NCBI RefSeq assembly: GCF_036884655.1
Contig: NC_088347.1
Span: 14,765,501 to 14,829,500 of the forward strand
DNA length: 64,000 nucleotides
Source: Musa acuminata AAA Group
Lineage: Eukaryota > Streptophyta > Magnoliopsida > Zingiberales > Musaceae
Direction of reading: 5' to 3'
Shown: piece after piece, positions 53,591 through 64,000 of the stretch
Layout of the letters: every line of letters begins with the position of its first letter
How positions within the stretch are numbered: position 1 is the stretch's first letter
Program-made: the position numbers and the translations under genes
Notes under the pieces: generated by a model
What the model saw: only the letters and a program-made list of their open reading frames with translations
Database searches by the model: none
What the model was told of the DNA's origin: nothing

Positions 53591-54501
53591 AGTAGAAGAT
53601 AGTAGAACTTGGTGGATAGGTCCTGAGACAGGATACAGGGCAAGGATACAAGTCTCTCAAGAACAAGCGGAATGCAGGCATATATGGGAAATCAACACAA
53701 AGCTACCATCAGTACTAGAAGAATGCAAATGCTGTAAAAGAAAATCACAAAGGAGACATAGGAGGCATTGTCCTCTATGCAAAATCACCTCTTGCGGAAT
53801 GTGCAGTATATACTATTTTGACAAAAGAACACCTGTCATGATGGAAGAACCTCCGAGGTATGAACCTAGAAACTTGCTTCAAACACAACAAGATTTTATT
53901 AATCATTGTGAAGCTGAGATACGAAGGCTCAAAATGACCGTGGAATTCGAGCAACAAAAGGCCAAGGAATTAGAAGAAGCGCATGCTCAATCCATAGCCA
54001 TAGCACAAGAAAATCTCAACCTCAGAAATGAACTATCAGAACTAAAAGAAAAATACAGTAAACTGGAAGAAGAAATCCTGGAAGTAGACAGGTTGAGACT
54101 GGAAAAGGCAGACCTCCTAAGAGAAATACAAAGGCTCGGGAAGGTAAAAATTGAAGAAAGTGAAGAGGATGAAGAGGCTCTTGTTCTTTTAGAGGAAGAA
54201 ACTCAAAAGGTTCTTTCTATGGAGACAAAAGAAACTGGAGGATCAAGAAAATCTAAGAACATGCTCTTCAACTTAAAGGTACATATGGAAATCCTAAATA
54301 TTCCCCTTTTTGAAATTAACGCTATATTGGACACAGGAGCTACAACTTGCTGTATAGACGAAAGGGCTGTACCAAAAGCTGCAATAGAGGAAAATCCCTA
54401 TGTAGTGCACTTCAGTGGGATTACCTCTAAAACAACAGCAAACAAGAAGTTAAGGGGAGGAAGGATGACTATTGAAAATAACAGTTTCAGAATACCATAC
54501 A
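51985..54501 (+). pseudogene. ORF3 fragment with a stop, copy F5
   Basis: Plus-strand piece from the movement region through coat, zinc knuckle, Cys-rich cluster, coiled coil and the start of the protease (DTGA near 54,338), ending at 54,501 where host-like GC-rich DNA begins. TAA at 52,908-52,910 replaces a Gln codon in the coat region (C-to-T). Also Tyr-to-Asn and Gly-to-Glu changes. This is the right edge of the viral array. Confidence 0.92.
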
Positions 54502-55192
54502 GGGAACCCACGCGACCGTGACGCGGCTGAAACAAGGCCAGAACAAGTGTGCTCTGTTTCGGTTAAATGCAGAGCAAGGTGTGGCGCGGCTGAAACAAAG
54601 GCAGAGCAATGTGTGCTCTGTTTCGGTTAGATGCACAGCAAGGTGAAGCGCCGGCAGCTGGGAGACGAGCGGCGGTCGTCGCACGGTGGCCCACAGCGGT
54701 GATGGGTCGGCTGGGCGGCAACGGCACTCGAGGGAAAGAGGAGTGCTGGAGGAGGCGCGGCTGGTGGAGGCGCGGCTGGAAACAAGGGCAGCAGCGGTGA
54801 GTTGCCCTGTTTCGGTCGCCGTGAAGAGGAGGGGGGCAACCGGCGTCTGCGGCTGCGACCCGGGGTCACGGTGGCAGAGAAGTTAGGGCAGCGTCGCCGA
54901 GAGTCTCAACGACGAAGGGGTGGTCCGTTGGTAGGGAGACGGCGCCAGCGATCCTTCTCGCTCGAGCGAGACCGGAAAGCGAGGATGAGAGGTCGCCGGC
55001 TGGAGGGCAGCGGCGGCGTTGGTCGATCGGCTGGGACGCAGCGCCGGCGGTGGAAAGGAGGCAGCAAGGAAGGGCGCGGCCTGCCGGAGAGCAGGGGCGG
55101 CGGTGGGCTGGCCGCAAGCAGAGGAAGCAGGGATGCGTGGTACGGCTGCTTTCTCTCTTCCTTTCCTTCTAATTTTTTTTTTTTTTTAGTTA
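54502..55192. other. GC-rich right flank with short repeats
   Basis: Abrupt change from AT-rich virus to GC-rich DNA. Short open frames on both strands have skewed Arg/Pro/Gly composition and no recognisable protein, so I call no gene. A T-run of 16-17 bases lies at about 55,172-55,187. It could be host DNA or part of a retroelement into which the virus array was inserted. Confidence 0.5.
54523..54646. repeat. Two 62-base direct repeats with hairpin potential
   Basis: Units starting GCGGCTGAAACA at 54,523 and 54,585; a diverged third unit starts at 54,772. Within each unit 'gaaaca..gcagagca' faces 'tgctctgtttc', giving an imperfect stem. Origin unknown. Confidence 0.65.
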
Positions 55193-55362
55193 TGTTGCAG
55201 TATCAAAAGACAAAATAGTATTTTTCATAGATAAGCGAAAAGAAACAGTTATATCTCTATTTATAGAGTTCCGACTTTAGCTAAACTAAACAGACTTAAT
55301 AAATATGCAGAAAATAAAAGGAAAGCACAGAAAATAAAAGGAAAAATAAAAGGATCCTAACA
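55193..55362 (-). repeat. Possible short LTR or LTR end
   Basis: Read on the minus strand it starts TGTTAGGATCC directly after a purine tract (AAGGGGGAAAG), contains TATA-like CTATAAATAGAG and could end in GCAACA at 55,193. The purine tract also reads as gypsy coding sequence, and no target-site duplication is visible, so this is tentative. It interrupts the gypsy pol frame. Confidence 0.3.
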
Positions 55363-56447
55363 AAAACTTTCCCCCTTGAAGGAATCACCAAGATAGGAGC
55401 ACTAGTTAATTTCTTCTTTAATTCTTGAAAACTTTGTTGACATTTATTATTCCACACGAACTTTATATTCTTTTGTGTCAACCTGGTCAATGGTGTTGCT
55501 ATTTTTTAAAAGCCTTTTACGAATCTTCTATAGCATCCAACCAAACCCAAGAAGCTTATAATCTCCGAAACATTAGAATGTTGCTTCTATTTTAACACAG
55601 CTTTAATCTTGTGAGGGTCAACAGATATCCCAACACTCGAAATTACATGATCGAGAAACATAACTTTACTGAGCCAGAAATTACACTTGCTTAATTTGGA
55701 ATATAGTTTCTCTTGCCTTGGGACTTTCAGAACTGTCTTAAGATGGTATTCATGCTCTGCTTTGCTTTTGGAGTAGATCAAGATATCATCAATGAACACA
55801 ATTACAAATTTATCAAGATAAGGGTGGAACACCCTATTCATAAGATCCATGAAGGTAGTTGATGCATTTGTGAGTCCAAAAGGCATTACTAAAAGTTCAT
55901 AATAATCATATCTTATTCTAAAAACAGTTTTCTATATGTCTCCTTCTCTTATCTTCAGTCAATGATACCCGAATCTCAAATCAATCTTTGAGTATACCTG
56001 AGTACCTTGAAGTTGATCAAATAGGTCATCTATTCAGGGAAGGGGATATTTATTCTCTATAGTCATTTGGTTGAGTTGTCTGTAATCGATGCATAGTCGC
56101 ATTGATCCATCTTTCTTCTTCACAAATAGGATAGGGGCACCCCAAGGTGATACATTGGGTCAAATAAAACCCTTGTCCAAAATCTCTTGGATCTGTTTCT
56201 TTAACTCCTCCAACTCAATTAGTGTCATTCTATACGGGGGTTTAGAAATAGGTATAGTGCGAAGTAGAAGATTAATTGTACATTTAATCTGCCTATTTAA
56301 TAGTAGTATAAGTAGATCTTTAGGAAAAACATCTGAAAAATCCCATACAATGGGGATGTCTTTTAATACTAGCTTCTTAGATTCTTCTCTAGAAATGAAG
56401 GCCAAGTATCCCTGACATCCTTTAAGAAATAGTTGGGTAGCACTCAA
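55363..56447 (-). pseudogene. Ty3/gypsy reverse transcriptase remnant
   Basis: Conceptual pieces show a pre-RT segment with 'KPPYRM' and 'ELEELKKQI' (56,160-56,447), the RT palm with 'MPFGLTNA' and 'FIDDILIYS' (55,587-55,886), and the connection 'LTSAPIL' (near 55,400), broken off at 55,362. Stops and frame changes lie between the pieces, so no enzyme can be made. Confidence 0.85.
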
Positions 56448-56597
56448 GGTTGAAATAATAGAAGAAAATTTTTCTTGAATCCTAATGAATTTGAAAGATG
56501 GTTGATCTAGGGGTGAGAAACTAACAGTCTTCTAGAAACAATCGACACTTGCATGGTATGCTGAAAGCCAATTCATACCCATGATAGCATCGAAATC

Positions 56598-56816
56598 TTA
56601 AAATTCTAGTAGAATAAGATCTACTAGCAAATCGTGACTTTCAATAGTAATAACACATTTTCTATATATCTGATTAACTAACAAAGAGTTTCCAACTGGT
56701 GTTACTACCATTAATGTATTACTTATTGTCTCACGATTCCTATGTAATTTCATAGCAAAATAGGGTGATATAAAAGAATGCGTAGAGCCAGAATCTATAA
56801 GCACAAATGCTGGCAT
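56598..56816 (-). pseudogene. Ty3/gypsy aspartic protease remnant
   Basis: A 72-codon open piece with 'LIDSGSTHSFIS', the retropepsin active-site motif typical of plant gypsy elements. It is flanked by disrupted frame on both sides. It lies between gag and RT as expected. Confidence 0.8.
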
Positions 56817-56879
56817 ACCATAGAGTATGATGATATATTTAATAATAGATCTCGAGGCTTCAGTAACTTGATAAGTTTG

Positions 56880-58030
56880 TACATATACTCTTGCCTATCC
56901 TCCTTCTCTAGGTCCTAATTGTTACTGTCCAGTTGTTTGGGGTGGAGCTCGGCATTGATGTTGCTTCCGAGGGCAGTCCTTCGACATGTGCCCCGATTGT
57001 TGACAATAAAAACATACACGATATCCCATGGGGCATGAGGTGGAAACATGATCTGTCTTCCCACAGAAATAGCATCTTATGACAACTTGATTACTAGGAA
57101 CTCCTGCTTATTGATGCCCAAATTGTTTTCCTTTACCTTTCTTTGATCCCTCATACGTAGATAGTGCAGCACTGAAAGGTCGCTTTCAATCCTTTGCTTG
57201 TTGTAGTTCATTATCTAATTTCTCCACCATCAGAGATCGGTTTAACACTTCAGCATATGTTGGTAAAATCAGTACTAAAACAGATTTTCTAATTGATGAT
57301 CGAAGTCCCCTCTCAAAATGACAAGCTCTTTTATTTTCATTGAAAGCAATATGTGGAGAGAACTATGCCAACTCAGTGAAATAATGATCATATTCCATTA
57401 CGATTCTACTTCCTTGGTGGATGCTAAGAAACTCTTGTTGCTTCTCAAAGCGAACCAAATAAAAAAAGAACTACTCATAAAATTCATCCTTAAACTGCTC
57501 TCAAGTCACCACATTACCTCCAACCTCCAACATCCTCCTTTTTTAAATCCATCAAGTGTCTGCCTTCTCTTCCAAAATGAAAGAAGCGAAAGACACATTC
57601 TGATTTTCCCTACATTCTATAGCTTCGAATGTCTTATCCACTTGACGAATCCAACATTCAACAAAGATTAGATATGGTTTGCCCTTAAAAACTGGTGGTC
57701 CCAATCTCTTAAAGTGATCTAAGGTATTATTTCTATCCCGTGGAATTCTATCCCGCTCCTCCTGACGCTCAAAGTATCCTGTAATACCATTGAGGACTCC
57801 GTGTATGTTATTTGGAGCATTAACAAGTGCTGAGGCATGAGGTGCATTCTACAAAGTTGGAGAAGCTGGCCCATAATCAATGACAGGTGTACGTTAGGAC
57901 TGGGTTTGCTCTACGATGTATGGAACTTCCAAGTTATTATTTGTTTGAACACCTCTCCGAGTGCGTAAACCAATAGCATTGCGACAATGAGCACCCCAAG
58001 TGACAGGACCACTAATATTTGGAATTAGCT
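56880..58030 (-). pseudogene. Ty3/gypsy gag remnant with two zinc knuckles
   Basis: Two Cys-X2-Cys-X4-His-X4-Cys knuckles are readable ('CFYCQQSGHMSKDC' near 56,990 and 'CYFCGKTDHVSTSC' near 57,060). A capsid-like stretch ('WIRQVDKTFEAIEC') lies near 57,630. Several stops break the frame. The plus-strand 117-codon frame at 57,318-57,671 is an antisense shadow of this region. Confidence 0.72.
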
Positions 58031-58112
58031 CTATTACTCCTATAATGGGTTAAAGACAATCATCGGTTAGAGTCAATCAAGGGACCTAATACACTTGCAG
58101 GCCCTAACTCAT

Positions 58113-58122
58113 GCTCTGATAT
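58113..58122 (-). promoter_or_regulatory. Ty3/gypsy primer-binding site
   Basis: ATATCAGAGC on the minus strand, a slightly decayed match to the tRNA-Met complement, 11 bases from the LTR edge at 58,133. Confidence 0.55.
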
Positions 58123-58132
58123 GATAAAAAGA

Positions 58133-59244
58133 TGTCACATCCTGAATTTTTTTTTTTATATCTTTCCACACATTCAGAGCCAACTAGATAAACATTATTT
58201 TATTCATCATTTATAAACATTTATTATAATTCATTTATTCATCAAATCACAAGTAGAAAATAAAACATAGTGATGTTAATTTCAAGAATCATCCAAGTGG
58301 CTCTATCTAATAGTAGAGGAAGGTCTGCTCTGCTATCCACTAGAATCTGATTTAGTACTAGAGGGGGGCTACTCTGAAAATCAAAAATAAAGAAAATTTA
58401 GCAACGCTGAGTAGGAACCCAAAAGTCAACTCAAAATGAATACATGATCAAAATTCAATCATCCTATTGGCGTATATCAAATGCCTGAATGAGCATTCCC
58501 CCAACAGCGGATGAAGAGGCTTTATCTTAGGGATGAGTTTGTGTTCTCCCAACAGCGGATAGAGGCAAACTGATATCGCACTCCCAACAGCGGATAGAGT
58601 GGTGTCTCTCTCCCACAAAGTAGGAACACGTTTCTTCTAACAACGGATAGAGGAACCATCCAACCGCCATGTCTGATGGCCCGCTAATCTCTGAAGGGAA
58701 TCGCCCTACCTCCTCTCGATAAGGAAATAACATAATCTCACACTGGCCATGTCTATATCAGGATGAAATAATATATTTAAAATATCTCTTTCAAATATTA
58801 TTAATATCCAATAATACAAATTAACCCTCAATTGACTTAAAACCTAGTTCAATCGATCCAATTGAACTCGATTTACTAGAACCTAACTAAACCGATCTCT
58901 AATCCTCGTTTAACTGATCGATCTAGTATAATTTGGACTAGATTAGGTTCAATTTAGGTTAAACAGACTTGAGTAAGTCAATCAATTCAGAATGACCCTA
59001 AATCGATCAAACTAATCAAGCCTAGTTTAGTTCAATCAATATTTGGACTCAAATCCAACAATAATATTGGGCTAGACTGAGCTAGCTCATATACTGGTCA
59101 CAAGCATTACACATGACTAGGCATGCATCATACCAGGTTGGCCCAGCCCTGGCCCATGGATTGGTCATGTGCGTTGCATGTGACCACCCATTATGGTTGG
59201 GCTAGGTTAGCCAATGGGTTAGGGCCTGACCCATGGGTTGGGCC
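58133..59244 (-). repeat. Partial 5' LTR of the gypsy element
   Basis: The inner LTR end reads TGTCACATCC on the plus strand at 58,133, a common end of plant gypsy LTRs. About 1.1 kb is kept; the outer end is replaced by the copia LTR at 59,245. Repeats of 'caacagcggat' are clustered at 58,499-58,645. No gene is seen. Confidence 0.55.
58499..58645. repeat. Cluster of CAACAGCGGAT repeats
   Basis: Four spaced copies (the last is 'caacaacggat') within about 150 bases, each followed by 'agagg', 'agagt' or 'gaagagg'. Probably a short LTR subrepeat. Confidence 0.7.
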
Positions 59245-60471
59245 TGTTAGGATCGGAGCGGCACTAAGAGGGGGGGTGAATTAGTGCAGCGGATTAAAAC
59301 ATCGATTTTGACAAATCTTTCGTACGATAAAATTTGAACTCGGAAGTGCTTAACTTGAAAGCGTATTCGTAAAGTTGTGCAGCAAAGGTAATGAGGAAAT
59401 AAAGCACGTAAGAAGGTTTGCAGTAATGTAAATAGCAATAATGAAATGCAAACCAGAGATCACGCCGATTTTAAAGTGGTTCGGTCAAATGACCTACATC
59501 AACTTGCGAGGCCCTCTTCGATGAGGCTCCCACCTTCCACTAGCAAATCTTTTGAAAGGGAAGGGCAAATACCCCTCTTACAACTTTTTACAAGTCGTTC
59601 ACTCTCTTACAGATTTTCAGCAAGAAAGAAGGAGGTGAACACTAGCAAATTGAAAACAAGACTTGCTAAGACTTTTCTAAGACCTTTCTCTCAATCAATT
59701 GCTTCTCAAAAAATTGTTATCTCAGCTGAGATTTTAGGGGTATTTATAGGCCAAAAGAGGATTCAAATTTGGGCTCCAAAATTTGAATTCTCTTTGGTTT
59801 TCGATGCTGGCGGTGCCACCGCCTCTCAGTGTCTGACACTGATAGTGGACTGGCGGTGCCACCGCCTGGCTCTCGGGTGCTGGCCGGTGCCACCACCCAA
59901 TCTGGCGGTGCCACCGCTAAACCCTTCGGTTCACAGGTTGGGCTTTAATTTCAGCATAAACCAAGTCTAGTTTTGGGCCCAATTGCCCCCTAACTAGGAT
60001 ATAGGATTATCTCTTAATCCTAATCCTAATTACATGTGAACTATATAAATAAAAACATCCCAAGCAAGTTTTCAACCACGAACGTCGAGTCTTCTTCAGG
60101 CGAGCTTTCCGACAAACTTCCGGCGGACTTCCGATATGCCCTCGGATTTCTTCCGACGGACTCCCAGCAAGCTCCCGATCTTATGATGACTTCAACAAGT
60201 AGTCGAGCCTTCTCGGTGATCTCCGCGAACCTCCGACGATCTCTTCGGCGAACTTCCGAAAATTCCGACAGGTTCCCGATTTCTTCTCGGTTGGTTCCAG
60301 CAGCATCTCCGACGATTCTTCGGACTCTTAAACGTCCATCAAACTTGACTTCGGTATTCTTGCTTTATATTTTCTAGTTATTGTAGTTAATCCTACACAC
60401 TTAACTCAATAATATGGATTAGATCAATTAACCCATCAATTGATTTTATCATCAAAATCCGAGATTCAACA
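59245..60471 (-). repeat. 3' LTR of a Ty1/copia (SIRE/Maximus-type) element
   Basis: Bounded on the plus strand by TGTTAGGATC and GATTCAACA, with a purine tract immediately outside, giving a 1,227-base LTR with TG..CA ends. A TATA box (CTATAAATA, minus strand, about 59,741-59,750) lies inside. Four near-copies of GGCGGTGCCACCGCC lie upstream of it at 59,809-59,920. Plus-strand frames of 174 and 113 codons here are non-coding. The 5' LTR is outside the window. Confidence 0.8.
59741..59750 (-). promoter_or_regulatory. Copia LTR TATA box
   Basis: CCTATAAATA on the minus strand, placed as expected for an LTR promoter. Confidence 0.5.
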
Positions 60472-60487
60472 ATCTCTCCCTTTTTTA
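60472..60487 (-). promoter_or_regulatory. Copia polypurine tract
   Basis: AAAAAAGGGAGAGA on the minus strand, immediately before the LTR start. It primes plus-strand synthesis in LTR elements. Confidence 0.75.
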
Positions 60488-61470
60488 TGATGACAATCAA
60501 TTGACGACAAAGTTAAACATAACTCCCCCTATCTATATGCCATATTATAAGAAGATAAAAATACTTGAATTTCATCCCATTGAATTTAAGCATAAACTGA
60601 TAAGTTCTAACTTTTGAACTTATCGTTATTCTTATTAAGCAATAGTAAATACGAAACTTCGATGAAAATCATTTTCAAGTCAAATGATAAGGGACTATTT
60701 TTACTATGACAGGAGATAAAGATTTTCAACATGAATTTCATGATATAGATGTAAGGCATGCTTTCAATATGATCAATCAATCTTGCGATATTCTCAAAGA
60801 TTTTGCAAGGCATATGAGACATTTGTATTATACAAGCTTTTGTAAATCATATAAGTCATGTTATCGATGCACATAAGACATTTTCATTGAGTCATGCTAT
60901 CGAAATGGTATAAGTCATCACTTAGTCATCATTTCTCCCCCTTTGTAATCAATCTCCCCCTTTGTCATCAACAAAAAGGGAATGAGACTTGAAGCACATA
61001 ATTTATGATCATAACATCAGGAATTCTGCATTGATCATACAAAAATTCATCATTCAAAATTAAGTATGCTAAAATATTTACGCAGAGTTCATATTAAAGG
61101 AAAATTCAGCATTTATTAAATCTCTTCTTTCTATAAATAATAATAATTGTAGGTGTACAAAGAAGAGATTGTGATAAAAAAAATTTTCAAGTAGTAACTC
61201 CAATAAGTCAAGATCATAATTCGAATACAAACTCATTCAAATTCAAATCATCAACTTGAAACTCATAATCAAGCCATCAAAATTAATTTTGAGATTCATA
61301 AAATATCATAAAATCATTAATCTTGATCAGATGGGAGCGGGGTTTGACTCAAGATAGGATAAGGTAATTTAATGTGTTATTTAGAATCGAAAGAGAAGGA
61401 TCAAATTCACCGGGGAATGGAGAGAGAGGATGAAAATTTTTACGAAAAATCCATTCAAACAAGTTTATTC
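60488..61470 (-). other. Copia 3' non-coding region
   Basis: About 1 kb between the pol stop and the purine tract, AT-rich, without an env-like frame. Two extra purine tracts (CAAAGGGGGAGA) stand in tandem at about 60,933-60,962. Long 3' regions are usual in this copia group. Confidence 0.55.
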
Positions 61471-64000
61471 TTAGGGACAATTTAACATACCTAATTCCCT
61501 TCTAATGAATTCAAATTGGTCTTCATTCAAAGCTTTTGTAAATATATCTTCTAATTGATGCTTTGTGTCAATGAATTCTAGAACAACATTATTGTTAAGG
61601 ACATGATCGCGTATGAAATGATACCTAACGTCGATGTGCTTAGTTCTAGAGTGCTGAATTGGATTTTTAGTAAGATATATGCCACTAGTATTATTACATT
61701 TTATGGGAACGTTTTTGAAGTGAATTCCATAGTCTTCTAATGTATTTTTCATCCAAACAACTTCTGCACAGCATGCACTTGCAACAATGTATTCGGCTTC
61801 CGCCGTAGATAGTGCAACTGAATTTTGTTTCTTGGAAGTCCAAGAAACAAGTGCATGTCCTAAAAATTGGCATGTTCCGGATGTGCTTTTTCTATCTATC
61901 CTGCATCCGCCAAAATTGACATCTGCATAAGCTATTAAATTGAATTTTTCAGATTTTGGATACCATAATCCTAAATTTGGAGTTCCTTTAAGATACCTAA
62001 ATATTCTTTTAACACTCTTAAGATGAGATAATTTAGGATTAGATTGAAACCAGCGCAAAGTCCTACACTAAACATAATATCCAGTCTAGTCGCGGTGAGG
62101 TAGAGTAGACTACCTATCATTCCCCTATATATTTTTTGATCGAAATTTTCACTATTTTCATCCATATCTAACTTAGTCGAAGTACTCATAGAGGTGTTTA
62201 TTGCTTTTGAATTATCCATGTTAAATCGTTTTAACAATTCTAATGTATATTTAGATTGATTAAGAAATATATCATCACTAAGTTGTTTGATTTGTAATCC
62301 CAAAAAGAAAGTTAATTCACCCATTAAACTCATTTCAAATCCATGACTCATACATTTGGCAAATGATTCACATAGTGATTCATCCGAAGAGCCAAAAATA
62401 ATATCGTCAACATAAATTTGCACAATAAGAAAATTATTTTCAAAATGTTTGATAAACAATGTAGTATCACTACAACCTTGCCTTTAGTAAAATTATTTAA
62501 AATAAGAAAGGAACTAAGCCTTTCATACCAAGCTCTAGGAGCTTATTTCAAGCCATAGAGATCCTTAGTCAATTTGAATACATGATTAGGAAGAAGAGAA
62601 TTTTTAAATCCGGGAGGTTGTTCGACATACACTTCTTCGAAAATAAAACCATTCAAGAAAGCACTTTTGACATCCATTTGAAACAGTTTAAAATTATTAC
62701 TACTAGCATAGGCAAGGAGCATCCTTATGGCTTCTAATCGTGCCATGGGAGCGAAGGTTTCTTCGTAATCGATACCTTCTTCTTGGTTGAAACCTTTGGC
62801 CACTAATCTAGCCTTGTTTCTAACCACGATACCATTTTCGTCTTTCTTGTTTCTAAAGACCCATTTAGTACCAATGACTAAATGGTCACTAGGTCTAGGA
62901 ACAAGCTTCCATACCTTATTCCTCTCCAATTGATTTAATTCCTTTTGCATTGCAAGAACCCAAAAATCATCTTTTAAGGCCTCGTCAATGCATTTAGGTT
63001 CAATTTGAGAGAGGAAGGCGGTGTTAGCACAAAAAATTTTGAAAGAGGAATGAGTTTGAACCTCTTTTGATGTATCTCCTATAATTAGCTCCTTTGGATG
63101 AGCATCTATATACTTCCATTCCTTGGGTAAGGAAATTTCGGAAGAAGGTGCATCCAAGTTGCTATTTTGAAGAGGGGGTTCATTTAAATTCAAATTATCA
63201 AAACCAAGATCATCATCAAAATTATTTTTCTTTAAATTAGAAATTTCATTAAAAACTATATGAATAGACTCTTCTATTACTAAGGTTCTTTTGTTAAAAA
63301 CCCGAAAAGCCTTAGAAACGGAAGAGTAACTAAGAAAGATGCCTTCATCGGATTTAGCATCAAATTTTCCTAAGGCATCCTTTTCATTCAAAATAAAGCA
63401 TTTACAACCGAAAACTTTAAAATAGGAAATATTTGATTTTTTGTTATTCCATAATTCATAGGGAGTTTTTGATATGGATGGTCTTATTAGGACTCTATTC
63501 ATGATGTAGCAAGCCGTATTTACGGCTTCGGCCCAAAAATACTTAGGTAAACTATGTTCATTTAACATCGTTCTTGCCATTTCTTATAGGTTTCTATTTT
63601 TTCTTTCAACTACTCCATTTTGTTGGAGATTCCTTGGAGTGGAGAAGTTGTAATTGTATCCATTAGCTTCACAAAAATTTTGAAAGTCATGGTTTTGAAA
63701 TTCGCCACCGTGATCACTTCAAATTGATGAAATCATGAAATCTTTTTCGTTTTGAGTGAGTTTACAAAATTTAGAGAAATACTTGAAACAATCACTTTTG
63801 TGAGCTAAGAAATAGATCCAAGTGTATCTAGTATAATCATCCATAATTACAAATGTATATTTGCTTCCTCCTAGACTTGTCGTGTCAATTAGTCCAAATA
63901 AGTCCAAATGAATCAATTGTAATGGTCTAGTGGTGCTAATTTGAGTTTTTGGTTTGAAACTAGTTTTTATTTGTTTACCTAGTTGACATGCATCACATAC
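61471..64000 (-). pseudogene. Ty1/copia pol (integrase, RT, RNase H), disrupted
   Basis: Minus-strand pol entering from beyond the right edge. Order: GAG-pre-integrase end with 'CDACQLGKQ' (about 63,970), integrase core 'DLFGLI..DDYTRYTWIYF' (63,719-63,916) and 'DHGGEFQ', integrase C-terminal part, RT with 'KWVFRNK', '[15 protein letters not shown]' and 'YVDDIIFGS' (about 62,400), RNase H with 'STAEAEY' and 'KHIDVRYHFIRD' up to the stop at 61,471. Three in-frame stops (near 63,719, 63,581 and 62,541) each fit C-to-T changes of Arg or Gln codons. Frameshifts lie near 62,465 and 62,055. Not functional. Confidence 0.9.

Larger units (their letters stand above)
55363..58132 (-). mobile_element. 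Degenerate Ty3/gypsy retrotransposon, internal part
   Basis: Minus-strand gag-pol remains in the order gag, protease, RT, RT connection from right to left. It has many stops and frameshifts, and integrase and the 3' LTR are missing. Two zinc knuckles and the tRNA-Met type primer site next to a partial LTR fit a plant chromovirus-like Ty3/gypsy element. The lineage is not determined. Confidence 0.82.

Noticed and set aside
54609..55218. Overlapping Arg/Pro/Gly-rich frames on both strands
   Set aside because: They are expected by chance in GC-rich DNA; no domain, and frames exist on all sides.
57318..57671. 117-codon plus-strand frame
   Set aside because: It is antisense to the degenerate gypsy gag region.
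58527..58733. 68-codon minus-strand frame
   Set aside because: It falls within the subrepeats of the gypsy LTR and has no coding support.
59446..60377. 174- and 113-codon plus-strand frames
   Set aside because: They lie inside the copia LTR, antisense to the element, and have LTR-like subrepeats.

Overview
The window is plant nuclear DNA. From about position 130 to 54,501 it holds a large rearranged array of an endogenous badnavirus (Caulimoviridae, a plant pararetrovirus). Decayed LTR retrotransposons follow it to the end. Badnavirus identity rests on a tRNA-Met type primer-binding site, ORF1 and ORF2 of 143 and 128 codons joined by ATGA overlaps, and a polyprotein of about 1,756-1,758 residues. 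The polyprotein carries movement, coat, zinc-knuckle, aspartic protease, reverse transcriptase (YIDD) and RNase H regions in that order. A plant host is certain. A monocot, perhaps banana (Musa, where streak badnaviruses are integrated), is my inference; neither host nor virus species can be fixed from the sequence alone. One complete unit measured between two primer sites is 7,024 bp.

Array layout, with R = viral genes on the minus strand and F = on the plus strand: possible host flank 1-130; filler J0 131-696; R1 697-4585; filler J1; F1 4681-8759; filler J2 8760-10082; F2 10083-19699 (part genome F2a, then a second unit F2b from the primer site at 15,501 with a 2.65-kb internal deletion at 18,541); filler J3; R2 20703-27459; short filler J4; F3 27543-33200; filler J5; R3 34482-41385 directly followed by R4 41386-48513 (head-to-tail dimer); filler J6; F4 48728-50620; R5 50616-51986; F5 51985-54501. 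Copies differ by only scattered substitutions, so the locus is young. R3 is the only copy with ORF1, ORF2 and ORF3 all open behind a complete promoter, but its polyprotein has lost a zinc-knuckle cysteine (Cys720 to Tyr). R2 has a nonsense codon. R4 has a frameshift and a substituted RNase H glutamate. F2b has the deletion. The remaining pieces are fragments.

Three things stand out. First, a 139-141 codon fourth ORF overlaps the polyprotein end in another frame and is open in all nine copies. Its ATG lies one base after a strong 3' splice site, and a perfect GTAAGT donor lies in the leader just before ORF1, which suggests expression from a spliced RNA. Second, the AT-rich spacers are patchworks of 12-41 base shreds copied from both strands of the virus, mixed with non-viral motifs shared between distant spacers. 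Third, the copies form very long inverted repeats and face each other with convergent promoters, a natural source of double-stranded RNA.

The right side (54,502-64,000) holds a GC-rich block with short repeats, a small LTR-like piece, a degenerate minus-strand Ty3/gypsy element (RT, protease, gag, primer site, partial LTR; 55,363-59,244), and a minus-strand Ty1/copia element of SIRE/Maximus type. The copia element has its 3' LTR at 59,245-60,471 and a disrupted pol at 61,471-64,000, and continues beyond the window. I see no ordinary host gene.
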